Below, piece by piece: positions 33,859 to 47,005 of a stretch of DNA of 64,000 bases (its first letter is position 1; every line of letters begins with the position of its first letter). The position numbers and the translations under genes are program-made. The DNA lies in contig ARYC01003933.1 in the NCBI GenBank assembly GCA_000711775.1, positions 1 to 64,000 of the forward strand, in the 5' to 3' direction. This stretch comes from Oxytricha trifallax (lineage: Eukaryota; Ciliophora; Spirotrichea; Sporadotrichida; Oxytrichidae). The notes beneath the pieces were generated by a model. The model was not told the origin of the DNA. It saw nothing but the letters and a program-made list of their open reading frames with translations, and did no database searches.

Positions 33859-34845
33859 ATGCAACACACTTTTGATTACCAAAACTAATAGTTGTAATAA
33901 ACCCAAAACTTTTCAATCCCTTAGAATGAAAGGAAACAAAATCTATAAAATCTCCAAGATTCTGATTAAACTCAGGCTATTGATTAGTTATACAAGTAAC
34001 TACTGGATTAATCTTAATTATGTTCCACTAAAGGTAGTCATAAAAAGAAACATCACGATATTTCATCTATAAATTAGCAATAAAATGCTCAAAATTCTAG
34101 TACTGATACTGCTAACACAAGGCTTTTGAAAAAGATCAAATCTGTAGAGAATTTTCATCATAAAAAGACATAATCACTAGTACCATATCTACAGCCAGTC
34201 TATAAAAAAGCTCTTAAGAAAGTGTTAATATAATATAACGACGGGATTATTAGTAATTAAACCAATATTAAATAGTCAAAATAAAAGAATATCATTTACT
34301 CAAATCATGAAGAAGAAGAACCTTAGATAGATAAGGTGGAAATACAATAGATAGAATAAACTAATTTAGAATTGTTATAGAATAATGATTAAAGTGAAAT
34401 TAAATTGTTAAATCAGCCAAAAGATCCATTATTCTAATTAAAAAGAAACAATTCTTAACTTAAAATGAATTTAACCCTGAAATCCCATAGATAGTCTAAA
34501 TCAAATCTAAATAATAACTTAAACTTAACTTCAAACAATCAATCCTCCTTATCTCGTTAGCAATCTTCAAAAAACATTAGAGAGACAATTATTTCTTAAA
34601 ATATCAAGAAAACCTTAAATAACTCTTCAATTCGTGATACAAATACCACAACTTCCAATTCTTATGATAAATATCATAGAGTAGAATAAAAACAAAAGAA
34701 AAAGTTAATTCAAGACATTAAGAAGTAATAGATGCAAGCGAGTGTCAGACAGAAACCACTCTATAAAATTTATAACTTAGATAGTTTCACTAATTAAGAA
34801 TAGTAAAGTGTAAATGAAATTACTGAAAGATAGCTATAGCAATGA
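33859..34845 (+). CDS. Gln/Asn-rich protein of unknown function
   Basis: ATG 33859 (MQHTFDYQNQQLQQTQNF) with an open frame of about 328 codons to TGA 34843-34845 when TAA/TAG are Gln. Upstream the same frame is open to about 33750 (RPKTGNIRQRPNRNFGEL), so the true start or a preceding MDS may lie there. It may even be the 3' part of the gene at 30813, joined by an IES I could not place. Composition is Gln, Asn, Ser and Lys with short basic stretches (KGSHKKKHHDISS; VEQKQKKKLIQDIKKQQMQ) and VPYLQPVYKKALKKVLIQY. Random open frames of this length are possible in DNA where only TGA stops. The consistent amino-acid bias and absence of TGA over 1 kb favour a real gene. Confidence 0.5.
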
Positions 34846-35037
34846 TTGAAATAGAATTAATAAATCAATCAAAAAGATAGTCTCTGTGAAATTTGAATTT
34901 ATAATTAGTAAAACTTGTTAAATTGTCTAATTTTCCCTATACTTTTACACTAATATAGTATAAAAGAAGAAATTAAGAATAAGTTTAATACTCATGATAA
35001 AATTGATACCATTTATAATCTCGTAGTTTAAATATCC

Positions 35038-38000
35038 TCATTAATCCAAGTCAAGAGCAATTTACTGTTGACCTCTCTCATCTCCCTCTAAATCACTTGA
35101 AATAATTGAATTCGTTGAGTTTTCCAATATTTCATTAAGAAATGCCCCAGCTTTACTCATTCTTTCCTCTGTAGTATCTCTATATCTTTGTTTATTCTAA
35201 ATTTAAAACTGTTGCAATTATTGTATTTAAGAGGATGGATCATTATATGGAAAAGTGTTCTTAGCTTGATTTTTGTTAATAATAATGTCAGTTGATAAGC
35301 GGAAATTCTGGTTTTACATGGAGAAAGATGAATCAGAGATATTGGATTATATTGAAAAAGAAGGGTTTTGTTATGCTGGTTAAGGTATACTTGAAAGATT
35401 TCTAGCTTTAGAGATTTACAAGGTGGGCTACTTTTTTAAGTTTTTGTTTGATTTATTAGCTTTTCCATTCTGAAGTTGATCCAATAAATACAGTTAATAA
35501 AATTAATTCAATGAATTCATATGAATCCTAAGGCATCTCACTTTTAAATTTATCAAGGTTTATTCTCACAGACAATCTATTCATTTTCTTCACCCCTAGA
35601 GTTTGCTGGCTTTGCAATCCCATGCTAAGATTGTTTGAACTTACTTTCTTTCTCACCACAGAATTACTACCTCCTTTGTTGTTTCTTGGCATCATGGTTT
35701 ACTTTTTCATTAATAAATTGAAACCTTTTTAGGCACTGTTGCCCTCCAGTAATCCCTTTCTTATTGAAGAATTACTGTGAGCTATTGTAACACGCTTCTA
35801 ATTGTTTCTATGCCCTGATCCAAGAGCCTCTTTAATTGGGCTTACTGTACTACTCTCTCTATTAGGTTTTTTCATGATTCCAGTAAGCTATGTATGAGAT
35901 TATCGACCACCTTGATTCTATATAGTAATACTCATTTGGCTTGAATGAGATTTGTTCAAATCTAAATCTCTCTCCATTTCAATATATTCAAAAACTTAAT
36001 AATTTTTACTCGTTTTTATGAGTTTAAACTTTAATTAATTTATAAGAAAATATCTTCTTTGGAATGCTAAGTCATTCGTTATTTCAATAAACTCAATCTC
36101 TCTGATTTCATTTAGTTAAGCCTATTTTCATAAACTTAATTTTACGCATTAACTTCGATTATTTGGCGTTTATAAATTTAGATTTCATTTTTCAGAGCTC
36201 TACTTTTAGCTAATGCCTTATCTCTCTAATCTCTGACTATATAAACAAATATATTATTCCCTTAACTTCTTAAAATAATTAAGCTTACCATAAATATCTT
36301 GGTTCTTATTTTAATTGGAGAGATTGTTAATTTTTATTTGAAGCATTTCTATATCATTTGATAGCTTTTATTCTGATTTCTATATAAAAAACATTAATTA
36401 ATATAAAAAACTGCATTACTCTATATTAAGCGTCAAGGTTTTCAATTTTATCTGAGTAGTTTTGCTTAATTTTATCTATGTTATATTGCTCATTAATAAC
36501 ATGATGCGCTTAATGCTTTAATTTTAATTTTCACAAAGAAGTATATAATATTATATTTCACGTTTTTAATAAAAATAATTATAAATAAGCTCCATTTCAT
36601 TCCTTAATTTGTCAAAATTAAGCATTTCCTCATTATACTTCTAATTCTGAAACTTATTATTTTTATCTGCTCTGTCCATCCTTCGCTTTAAATTTGGATA
36701 TTTGGCTGTAACAATACGCAAGAATTTTACATCTTTTTCGTATTGAGGACGCATGTTTTTGTGGTTTTCCTTTTTATTCTTTTTGCATTTATAATAATAA
36801 AAAACTATTTATTTTTATTCAAATTTTTAGAAATTTAATTTTATATGAGTTATAGCTTCCACAAACTCAACATATCTCAAATTCATTTAATTATTTTATA
36901 AGTCAATCATCTCAACCTTGTCATTCAAAGTAAAAGTATTCTAAATATATAAAAACTTTTAATAAAAAAACTATAATTAAGGATTATCATTGATACTTTT
37001 GATTAATTCTTGTCCGCTTAAATCTCCAATATTATTGTATGAGAGTTGCAATTTGAGCAAAGCTTTGTTACTTTATATCATTTTACATATTTATAATCCG
37101 CCATCCTCCCCTATATCATTATGACTTAAGTTAAGTTCTCTATTTATAGACAAAATATAAGATTAATCTAACTTGAGTGAATTAATAAATTAGTGATTTT
37201 GTTTTATAAATAATTCTCTCAGTCCATTGTAAGTTTGATTGCTGGTGTTGCCCTTATAGCTTAGAGCATTTGCTATAGAAGCTGCTCCTTCATTCCCAAT
37301 GCTATTAAAAGAGAGATTCAAACTCTTCAACCTTGTGTTATTATGAAGGCCATCACCTAGTGGAATAGCCAAGCTATCATCTATGCTTAAATTCTATAGA
37401 GAGAGATGCACCAGACTACGATTTTAAGACATCAAAGAAGACATTAATTGGAAACTTTAGCCCTTCCCTGCTTTATTATCATCCAAAATCAAAGTTTAAA
37501 CTTGATAGTTGTGCTTAACTGCATCTAAAACCTTTATTATACCAAGATAGAGTAGTTAGCAAGATGCTAAGTTGAGGTAGGTCAGTTTTGACCTACTAAA
37601 ATATAGAGCATGAGAAATTTTTTCAGCACCTGTATTGCCTAAATAGTTGCCTTTCAAACTAATTCTAAGCAAGTTTGATTCATGCATAAGTTTGTGTAAT
37701 GAATCACAAGCTATATGAGTAATTTCATTCTCTGCTATGTCCAAAGAAATTATACTTTTATGTGTCGATTGTAAAATAGCTTAGCAAAGGACTTTAACTC
37801 CTTCATTTTTTATTGCATTACCAGCTAAGTTCAAAATCTAGAGAAACGGATTATGAATTAAGACTTGTCTTAGCATTTCAACGCCCTTAGCCTAGATTCG
37901 ATTTCTAAATCTACCCTCTCTTGAAGAAATATCCAAATCAATAAGACTCTAATTATGAAGTAAAGATTTGAAAAGGTAGTCAGAACCCTCATTAGTCATG

Positions 38001-39108
38001 TCATTTGTAGAAAAGTCTAATCTTATTATGTGATTTTATCTCGTTAACGCATCTGATAGATACTTGATCCCTTCATTACCCATAAAGTTGTCTGAAAGAA
38101 TGAATTATGAGAATTAAGGGTTTCTAATGATCAAGTCAGCAAGAATTTTAGCACTTTTAGGTCCAAGATTAAAGTTATTAAGTTTTAGCTTGCCATCCAT
38201 TGAGTTTATCAAACAGTTCTCTCTAAACTTTTCGTATTAATCCTCAACTTCAGGTATCTACAAATCTTCGCATTTAGCTTTGTATAGTAGGCGAATTTCA
38301 TATTCTTGTAAAGTATTGATGTCATCTATGTTCTCTATTCTGCCATCTTTTCCAAACATCAACCTTGGTGATTATAACCTTAAAATTTATTCACTTATCA
38401 TTAATTCACTTAATGGTATTAGTAAATTCCGAATAAATTTATGTTTTAATTTTACAGTTTGAGCATGTTGCTCTTAATCGGACTTAACCTTCCTAAACTC
38501 CTACTGGGTATTAAATTTGCATGACTTTAGAATCTCCCCACACTCTAATTCCTACTTATTGATGTCAAAAATGGCTTGCAACTCGTTGGTGAATTATCTG
38601 TAACAACTATCTTACCTCCCCTTTCATATATAAAAATTAATTGACATTTCATATTTAAATTAAATAAAAAAATATATATTATCGAGATATTTTTTTATTG
38701 TAGAAGCAAATAAATAATTTCATTGATGGATTCTAGAGTTTTGGAGTCTTATCTGAGCAGGGCACTTTAATTCAGACGTCTTCGATTATCTAAGTAGTGA
38801 TTGTGCTATTCTATCTGGTATTTATCCTTTGAGTCTTATTTCCTCTCATTCATTAAATTATTACATTGCTAAAGTTTATAAATATTTTGTAAACTTTATA
38901 TAGCTATCATTATGAATAAAATTAAATGGTAAGTAAAAATCATTTTACTTTGATTGTAAAACTTGTACAACTGAACACTCGGATCGTTGCTCTTGCCAGA
39001 TATTACACTCATTAGTTTTTCTTGTTTTTCTTCTAATTTGTCTTGCTTTCTTCTTGGTCTGAAATACGCCACTGTATCGTCATCACCTTCGATTGAAAAA
39101 ATTATCAT
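35038..39108 (-). CDS. leucine-rich-repeat plus coiled-coil protein
   Basis: ATG 39108 (MIIFSIEGDDDTVAYFRPRR) to TGA 35038-35040. A charged N-terminus leads to FTNELQAIFDINKQELECGE (near 38590). About ten ribonuclease-inhibitor-type LRRs follow between 38250 and 36980, for example LKLNNFNLGPKSAKILADLI, HKSIISLDIAENEITHIACD, NLLRISLKGNYLGNTGAEKI, TRLKSLNLSFNSIGNEGAAS and LNLSHNDIGEDGG. From 36800 to 36060 the protein is coiled coil (RDQRDKALAKSRALKNEIQI). The C-terminal 200 residues are basic and Ser/Asn-rich (NQKRVTIAHSNSSIRKGLLE, RPRNNK-like, KKMNRLSVRINLDKF) and end QQQIALDLDQ. The LRR-then-coiled-coil layout resembles LRRC45-type centrosomal linker proteins; that is architecture only. Many AT-rich interruptions. 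An opposite-strand ORF sits in it at 35285. Confidence 0.75.
35285..35473 (+). CDS. antisense 62-codon ORF inside the LRR gene
   Basis: ATG 35285 (MSVDKRKFWFYMEKDESEIL) runs to TGA 35471-35473 with one TAA read as Gln. Residues 1-46 (to QGILERFLALEIYK) have normal protein composition. The last 16 are hydrophobic and start at a GTGGGC, so the coding part may end at about 35422. The LRR gene's own coding frame is good on both sides (C-terminal piece 35038-35260; upstream piece from about 35515), but its minus-strand frame across this stretch is poor. This may therefore be an MDS of another gene, or an inverted MDS, lying in an IES. Confidence 0.4.
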
Positions 39109-39479
39109 TTAATATGAATGGGTTTAGGCTGAAATTATAATTGGGAAATATAATTTAATATTAAAATCAGCAATTTATAAGAATTTCTTGTTAGGTTGAA
39201 GTGAAATAGTATAAAAACAAGGATTAACCATTATTTATTTGATAAATGAGACCCTGGTTGTTATTATAGTTATCAATTTCTATCAAAGCAAAGAAAATAA
39301 AAAAAATTAATTTATTGGCTATACATCAAATTGAAATAACTTTGTTTATTAATGAGTCTATCTGGAAATGTATAAACTAAAAAGACAATTTATTTTTGTG
39401 GTTTAATACATTTTGGAAAATAATTGTTTGTGTTTAATTATTTCCTATTTAATAGTAATTTTATCATTATCAAAGTTAT

Positions 39480-40802
39480 TTTATGTGACCCATATAAATA
39501 AAAATTACACAATTGAATCTTCATCTTAATTCTATTGGTTACTGTTTCTTTTTTAACTTTACTGCTTAGGGCTTTAAGTTCTTTTTCTTCTCTTTACTAT
39601 CACTTTATTAGTATCCTTATTATTTAGAATATATGCAATAAATATTTATATAGTATTGTTTAACTGAGTAAATGAATATATATTTATTTATAGTATCCTC
39701 TTTTTAATTCTCCATTTGTGTTTCATCTTTATTACTTTTATTAATCATATCCTGAACCTTTTTCCTGGCACTTAAACTCCCGCTTCCCTGCCAGCCGTTG
39801 ATAAAACTTTAACTTCCTTTGTTTCTAGAGTTCAGGGAAATAAATCTTGGATTTGGTGTTTGGAAACTCTTCAACAAATCACATTTTATATAAATTCATT
39901 AGTTGATTTAATTTTCAAATTCAAATAAAATAATCATTATTAAATTATATAAAATTATAAATGATTTATAATTATGAAAATCCTCTGCTCTATGTTTGAT
40001 ATCTTTGTACTCTTTATTTAAACCTTTTGCTGTTTTATTATAAGTGTAAAGTTTATTATATTTATAAAGTGTTATAATTCATAAAAATAATCATTTTCTC
40101 TTGAATTTGCTAATTCACTATTTAATTAGAGATAATTTAATGCAATTATTTCAATGTTCTCGATTTATATATTTAAATTCAAAAGTTATACGAAATGCTC
40201 ATCAGCTTTAAGTTTCTATAGCTCTCTCAAACTGGGTCTCCTCTGCTTAATATTGTTAATATTATTTTTACCATTACTACTGGTAATTTGCTATATCTTC
40301 AAGTTTAAGCTATTACTTCCAGCATTAATTAGCCCTCCAAAGCTGCTATTACTATTGTAATTTGGCATTTAATTTAAAGTGTTATTGGTGTTGTAGGAAT
40401 TTAGTAACGCCATAGCTGTGATTGGCCTTTAATTACGTGATCTTGAGCTTTAATATTAACAAAAAATATCGGAAATTTAAATTTTTTATACATCAAGTAA
40501 ATTAGTGGGAAAATTTTTAACACACTTTGATATTCCTTATATATAATACGCAATTCAAAGAAATAATCAAAATTAAGCATTTGATATTGAAAAATTATTT
40601 AAAAAAATTACTTAAAGCAATAATGCTTTTTAGGGTCAGTTTTTGACTATGTATTAAAGTAGGTGGGTTTACCTGATGACATATCGCCCATATAATTGTC
40701 TTTCTAAACAGAGTGCAGCAATATTTTTGAAGTATATTATTAATCTTAATTACTGCCATCTTAATATACTGATTGGGATGTCTTTGAGATATTTCTCTCC
40801 AT
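39480..40802 (-). CDS. small low-complexity protein
   Basis: ATG 40802 opens MERNISKTSQSVYQDGSNQD. Coding pieces are 40690-40802 (...NYMGDMSSGKPTY), 40190-40440 (PITAMALLNSYNTNNTLNQM, then KQRRPSLRELQKLKADEHF), about 39970-40000 (NKEYKDIKHRAEDF), 39700-39870 (PNPRFISLNSRNKGSQSF, NGWQGSGSLSARKKVQDMIN) and 39530-39620 (VIVKRRKRTQSPKQQSQKRN). The intervening AT-rich parts are likely IESs. The 3' end is uncertain because the frame stays open well past 39480. Unknown function; Ser/Asn/basic composition suggests a disordered protein. Confidence 0.5.
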
Positions 40803-41371
40803 TTATATTATTAATTAAAAATAGAAAAGGATTTTAATGAATCTTAACTCAGATGATAAATTAAATAAAAATGGAAATTGGATTTATTCATTTTGAGCAA
40901 ATATTTTTTATAATAAAAATAGAAATTGAAATCAAAATTTCTTTTATAGAGGTTAAACTATAAACTATCCTTTGAAAGTGCCAATTAACATAGTTTAATT
41001 TTATTGCAATTATTTTAAGTAATTTAAAATCTACTTAATTTATTACTTCTCATATATAGCATAAACAAAAAAATAGTTTTACAGATTAAAATTACAAACA
41101 TGCAAATCTATTTATCTTAATTTAAAGAATGACAATATATTACGAAGATTTGCAAGGATTCTCACTTATTCTATTTTGCTATTTTATTATAAATATAATT
41201 AATAATACTTTTGAACTTATAAAACTTTCCCACTACCTACCAAGAACTTTAATTTATTCTCTAATCCAATGATATATTTGTTTATAAAATTTCTTTTATT
41301 TTCAGATAAATGACCACTCAATATTTGCCAAATAAAATTGATTTTGTATATAAATTTAATTAATTAATTCA
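40803..41371. other. AT-rich spacer
   Basis: Intergenic region between two divergent genes. Nothing else seen. Confidence 0.5.
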
Positions 41372-42726
41372 ATGACAAGCAATCATCTTTAACAGCCACC
41401 CAAGCCATTCTCAAGTGAAGAAACTTACCTCTACTCCTTCAACAAAAATGTATATGATCAGGCAACTTTCTATGGGAGATTTATGCATTTCCAGAGAGTA
41501 GTAGACCCCAGAAACTTCTTCATATCGAGCTAGACAGTTAAAACAGCATAGCAATTGGTCAACAAATCTAAGCTCAAGCAACAAAACTAAGATCATAAGA
41601 CTTTATAAATCATTAATCGAGTGATCTATTTGAATTAATCATGAAAATGTAAGTGTGTTTTAAATAATAGGATTAATTTAAGATGGAGCACCACTTATGC
41701 TGACAAAAAATGAATACGCTGAGCTCAATAGAGCCGCATATATTGTTAATTCCTCGACTGTGAGAGACACTGGCGATGAAATTCCTCGCATGATGAGAAT
41801 GTGCGCTTTCTTACCTGTTAATATTCCTATTTTATTCGGAATGCTTCTCTCTCCCGCTACCGTCGCAAACACAGTCTTTTGGCAATGGTTTAATCAATTA
41901 AATATATCTTAGGGCTCTATTTTGAGAGTTTTAGTTATTACTTTAGGTAAATTTTATATAAATTAAGATTAATCAGTCATTCAATGCTGGATTGAACTAC
42001 GGAAACAGAAATGCTTCAAGTCCCTACACAACCAAGGATCTGGCATTTGGTTATTCAGCAGCAGTAGGATCCTCGGTGACAATGGCGCTCATTTTAAGAA
42101 AACTATTTTCAAACATATCCCGAAACACCACAGGTGCTAAACTCATATTGGTAAATTCCCTCGTTGCTTCATTAGCCAGTGGTACTGCTGGGTTCCTCAA
42201 CACTTTCTGTATGAGAAAGGTTGAAATGAATAATGGCATTGAAATCTTCATTGATGAGCAATTGACTCTAAATTTATATGTGAAGCTAAGTTATTTATTT
42301 AAGCATGTCTGTATAAATGAAATTATATAACTCAAAAAGTCGGTGTTTCAAAGATTGCTGCCAAAAAAGCAATCATCGAGACAGCATCTTCAAGAATCTT
42401 TTTATCATTCGCTTGTCTGATGTCTCCCGCTGTTATTTTCTATGCTTTTGAAAAAGCCAACAGAACCCCTACTGGAGCCAGAGCTATTTCTAATTTAATC
42501 TCAATATTTAAAGGGAAATTTTAAATCATTTCCACTTATTATGAAAAAGTTCTTATGTCATAATAAGATGCTCTTTGAGGTGGGAGTATTCGTCTTCTCA
42601 TTGATGTTTGCATTACCAGCAAGTATCGCACTATTCCCACAAACTGGAATAATGGGCGCTCACTAAACTGAACTCTAGGACATAGATAAAAATATCAAAT
42701 CAGTTTACTATAACAAAGGTCTCTGA
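41372..42726 (+). CDS. sideroflexin (mitochondrial serine/amino-acid transporter family)
   Basis: ATG 41372 (MTSNHLQQPPKPFSSEETYL) to TGA 42724-42726. Removing four IESs leaves 1098 nt, exactly 366 codons. Family landmarks are YDQATFYGRFMHFQRVVDPR near the N-terminus, RMCAFLPVNIPILFGMLL, VFWQWFNQSFNAGLNYGNRN (the HWxNQSxNA-type signature), VAVGSS-like GYSAAVGSSVTMALILRKL, FIDEQLTQKVGVSKIAAKKA, LMSPAVIFYAFEKANRTPTG and FSLMFALPASIALFPQTGIM, ending VYYNKGL exactly like animal sideroflexins. It would sit in the inner mitochondrial membrane and carry serine or related substrates for one-carbon metabolism. At 365 residues it is about 40 longer than human SFXN1, mostly in the N-terminal tail. Confidence 0.95.
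41594..41684 (+). other. IES, pointer TAAGAT
   Basis: Repeats at 41588-41593 and 41679-41684. The join gives KQQNQDGAPLMLTKNEY. 91 bp. Confidence 0.92.
41897..41975 (+). other. IES, pointer TTAATCA
   Basis: Repeats at 41890-41896 and 41969-41975. The join restores the signature WFNQSFNAGLNYG. 79 bp. Confidence 0.93.
42269..42333 (+). other. IES, pointer ACTC
   Basis: Repeats at 42265-42268 and 42330-42333. The join gives IDEQLTQKVGVSKIAA. 65 bp. Confidence 0.88.
42510..42531 (+). other. 22-bp IES, pointer ATTT
   Basis: Repeats at 42506-42509 and 42528-42531. The join gives NLISIFPLIMKKFLCH and is needed for total frame consistency. Confidence 0.8.
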
Positions 42727-43909
42727 ACACATTTAAATTTAATCTTCTCATATAAACTTTCAAAATTGCTTTTCTTTAGTTAATCTTTATAAATATGAGA
42801 AACATTTTTTAGATTTAATAATGACCTCAAGTTTATCAATAAGATATAAGATATCCTATATCAAACTAAGCTTAAGAAAATTGAACAAATTTATTAACAA
42901 TATTATCAAACTTATTACAAAAACAAAAATTATTTCTACTCAAAATTCAAACTTTAAAAGATGATTGATTATAAAAATGAGTACATATATAGGGAGTGAG
43001 TAATATTTAAACTAACTTTTTTTCTAGTTATGATTTAATTCCATAAATGATAAAATTGTTAGATAAAAAAATTAGAACTTTTCTTTTTATAAATTTGATT
43101 ATAAATGCACTCCTCTTCCCATATTTATTTATTAATAAAAATATTATATAAACTAAAAATCACAAAATTAATAATTGCTTAATTTGATATCAAAATTATT
43201 TAATTCAACAAAAAATCTTTTTAAATATATTTCGTAATAAAATTTAAATATATTTCAACATTTAATTTTCTATTTTGTAATATTATCAAAGAAACCACGA
43301 CATATCTATATCAAAAACTTAATTTCTTAAACATTTAAATATTATTCAATATTTTTATTCTTATCTTATACTGGTCGATAAAAATTGTATATTATAAGTA
43401 ATTTTATTTAATCATAAAAAATATAATAAAGAATTTTGGAATTGATTTAACAAATAAAATTAATCTATAATATAGTCTACCAAATAAATAAAGAAATTTT
43501 ATTACTTTTTTATTATAGAAATTTAAAGTTTATCCTAAAAACAATTATTTGAATTGACTATCTTATTTATTATCATATTTAAGAAAATGATAATAAATTA
43601 ATTCCTTAATTTCTGTGTTAATTTCTCAAAATTGTAATTCATTGTCATAAAAGTTCTGCAAAAACTTGAAAAATCCATGTAACTATAATAATATATATCA
43701 TTCATTGCATGCATATATTTTTGATTCTTACTTCATTTTTGGAAAGAATATTGATCTATGCAAAATCTTTAAGTGCTTTGACATATTTAATCTATCGATC
43801 CAGTTTGTACTTATCAATCTCCACATAAGCCATGTTTATAATGATTATATTGTATAGCATATCCAAATCCCTGAATTCTCTATCTAACTATAATCAAAGT
43901 TTTATTAAG
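42727..43909. other. AT-rich intergenic region
   Basis: About 80% A+T. One possible coding scrap at about 42810-43009 (+) reads LKFINKIQDILYQTKLKKIE and ends at a TGA. It lacks an ATG and a neighbour to join to, so I do not call it a gene. Confidence 0.45.
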
Positions 43910-46854
43910 TCATATATTAATCATTAATATTTATCTCACCATATTGAGTTCATTTTTAGCTATTCTATAACGATTATGTTGTATTTTTCTATCGAGTAAA
44001 CTTATGGCCTCTAGGGACCGATCTAACTTAGTTTTTATTTCTGTTCTCTGTAAACTTAATCGCTTAATTTCACGCATGGCCTCGTTGAAACTCTCACAAT
44101 CGCTTAATTCATCCCTCACGAAATCATCTAAATTGTGAAGTAAACTCATGTGCATTTCTATGTTCTAAAAGTATAGCGAAAAATTAATATCTGAATAAAT
44201 AATTGAAGGTATATTGCAATGAAGTGAAATGGTTTTAATGTGATGAGATATAGTATTTCAATTTAATGATGGTTTTACGAGATGAAATAATTGTTAACTG
44301 AAGTAAAACTACTTACTAAATCATTAAAACGTTCACAGGATTTCTATTGAGATCTAAACATAGCACCATCGTTTGGATCTTCACAAGCCAAAATTTCCTC
44401 CAATTCACTCATTGACACAAATAATCTCGCTAAAGAATAGTTAGTTATCATTGAAATAATAATAATTTGAAAAATTTTAAATAATTAATTTTATTGAATG
44501 TTCTTTGTATAATTTTGCTGTTAAAAGGATTTTTAGACAGGAGTTTTTTGTGTAAGTATTTATACGGTTTATAATGAAATAAAATGAGTTATATTTTACT
44601 TAAGCTTAAAAGTTAATGAAAACTCATCAAATTCATAATATTTTTTGTTTTTTTTATTCAAAAATATTTTTGGAATATAAATTTCAGAAACAGTTGTTGA
44701 TATTTATTGTTTACTCACATAATCTTTAATTAAGCAGGTTTTAATTAGAAATAGATCTCTCAGTCAAATTCTTAAACTTCTACATAACTTTATTTTGTTG
44801 CCTTATAAACAATCCAAATTTCTCTATTTTATCATGAATGCTTTGATTTACTTCTAACTATATATAAAAGGAGGCATTTTTAACAATATAATCTTGAAAT
44901 TTTCAATTTAATCTTGAAATTATTTATTAAAATCAATCTAATATCTATTATTATAACTCTTTAACTTACCCCAGATAAGTGCAAAAAATACTCTTTATAC
45001 TTGGATAATATCTGTGATTAAGAAATCCTACTCAATTTCCCAAGAACTTCTTCCAAATTTATGCTTTTGACTTTTGGATTCATAAAAGCCTTAAAAACGT
45101 CTGAATCCACTAATTATTAACAAAGTTGAATTTTTTCACAAAAAGATTCTATCATTTTACATTAAACTTAAGGCTTTCTCTTCTCAAATATTATCTGTGG
45201 TAAATCCTACATAAATCAGGTAAGAGATGATACTTATATGATAAAAGATAGGTTTTTTCACTTTTTAATGAAACTTTCAGTTTTAATAATAAAAAATGTA
45301 ATTAACTTACCGATTGAATCTCTAATTGTATAAGTTTAGGGACAAAACACCCAGGGAAAGCTCTGGCTAAAGCCTATCTCAATTCCAAAAACTCTCTATA
45401 TCTCCTGTTTACAGGCTTAGCTTCATTCATTTTTATGGTAAAAACCAGGGATTCTGGTTTATGAGGTTTGCTATTATTATTATCTCCTCTTTGAAAAGTT
45501 GACTGGCTTTTCTTCAATTCTAAAGTATCTTAAAATTCTAATATAAGAATCTTAATTCACCTATGATATGGGGGTAATTTGTCATTAATTTTGTTTATAA
45601 TATTCTAAAGTGAGTCTTGACTCATCAAGATTATTTCTGTTGGAATCCCCTTCATTTAATCTATTTTAACTAGCAAATACTTTCTTATTTTAATTACTGG
45701 GTGTGTTCTATTATGAACTCGAGGATGAGGATCTCACTGAATCTGATCTTTTTCTATTTGTATTAGATACTATAGACACTGATTTCCTCACATATTCATT
45801 AACTTCGTTTCTGAGGTTACTATTATACTAAATAATGGTAGTTATCATTAAAATCATCAAATTCAATGATCATTTATATTATAACAATACTCTTTGAAGC
45901 AATGCTACTACTCCTGCTGATGTTATTACTATCAATTGATTAGTAATCATCCTCTTCCCTCTACTTAGAATACATCAATATATTGCTGTCCACTATGATG
46001 GAGTATCTCTTCAATTTCTACTGCTTTGACTCATCATCGTTATCCTCATCGTCATCTCCACCAACTATATAGTTTTGTTACTGATCACCATCATCCTTGG
46101 AGTAGTACTGTGAAGTGTTATAATTTGGGGTGTTTTTGGCTCTTAATTTATCAAAGTAGTCGTCATCCGCTTGAATCACACTTGGTTGATCTTAGTTGTT
46201 ACCTTGAAGTTACTACTGTCGATTTATGTGATTTTGTAGGTCTGCTTGATCATCTTGCAAATTCATGTATTTGTCTTTGAAAAACTGGCCGCTTTTGGCC
46301 TTGGTTGACAGCACTATATGACCTCCTCTTTAATTGTTATTCTGCTGTTGTTTTTGTATACTGCTATTGTTATTGTTCCTGGCTGATAATAATGGCGCTA
46401 ATGTCTAAGAATTATTGGTCTAACTTTATTGCTAATGTTAAATATAGACTAATAGAGTGTGGATATACTTTAAATATTATTGAGTAATACTGTTTCTTCT
46501 TCCTGTTTGAGTCAGGCCTAAAAACTACTTTCTTGCAGAAATCAAGCACGTCGTCTTCTTTATCCAGGTATATTTCAGTCATTTGAGGCATTCTTTCATT
46601 TAATGAAAATACCAGATAATTCTCTGTGAAGCAACACTTCCTCATCTAGAAGTATGACGACTGGATTTTATATATTAAACACATAATAATAAGCACATAT
46701 ATAATGAGAGATTGTTGAGATATCGTCATTATTTGATTGTTGATCATCGTAATAAAGGTTATTCCTAGTGGAATTCATGTTACTACTGCGATAATTTGAG
46801 TGATTGTAATTCAGAGAAGATGCTTCTGATATAAACGACGACATTTCAATGCTA
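43910..46854 (-). CDS. uncharacterised coiled-coil/low-complexity protein
   Basis: ATG 46854 (MSSFISEASSLNYNHSNYRS) to TGA 43910-43912. After a Ser/Asn-rich start comes a compact segment MRKCCFTENYLVFSLNERMP with EIYLDKEDDVLDFCKKVVFR (46500-46645). Asn/Gln/Ser and Asp/Glu stretches follow (46000-46340), then a basic/Ser segment with LRNEVNEYVRKSVSIVSN (about 45800). The rest is helical and charged. The last piece 43931-44155 is a clear coiled coil (EAMREIKRLSLQRTEIKTKL). Several AT-rich interruptions are likely IESs. No family recognised. Confidence 0.6.
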
Positions 46855-47005
46855 TTATTAATATTTGTTTATTAATTTATATTTAAAGATATTTTCATTA
46901 TTAATTCTAGTTTCACTGTTTAAGTATATAGTGTTTTGAAAGAATTACTGAATAAATAAACTAAATAAATAGATAAAGTTAATGATTTAATTAGGCGATG
47001 GAAAG

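Noticed and set aside
42810-43009. Short Lys/Tyr/Gln-rich plus-strand frame after sideroflexin.
   Set aside because: No start codon, preceded by TGA, and composition expected from AT-rich DNA when only TGA stops translation.
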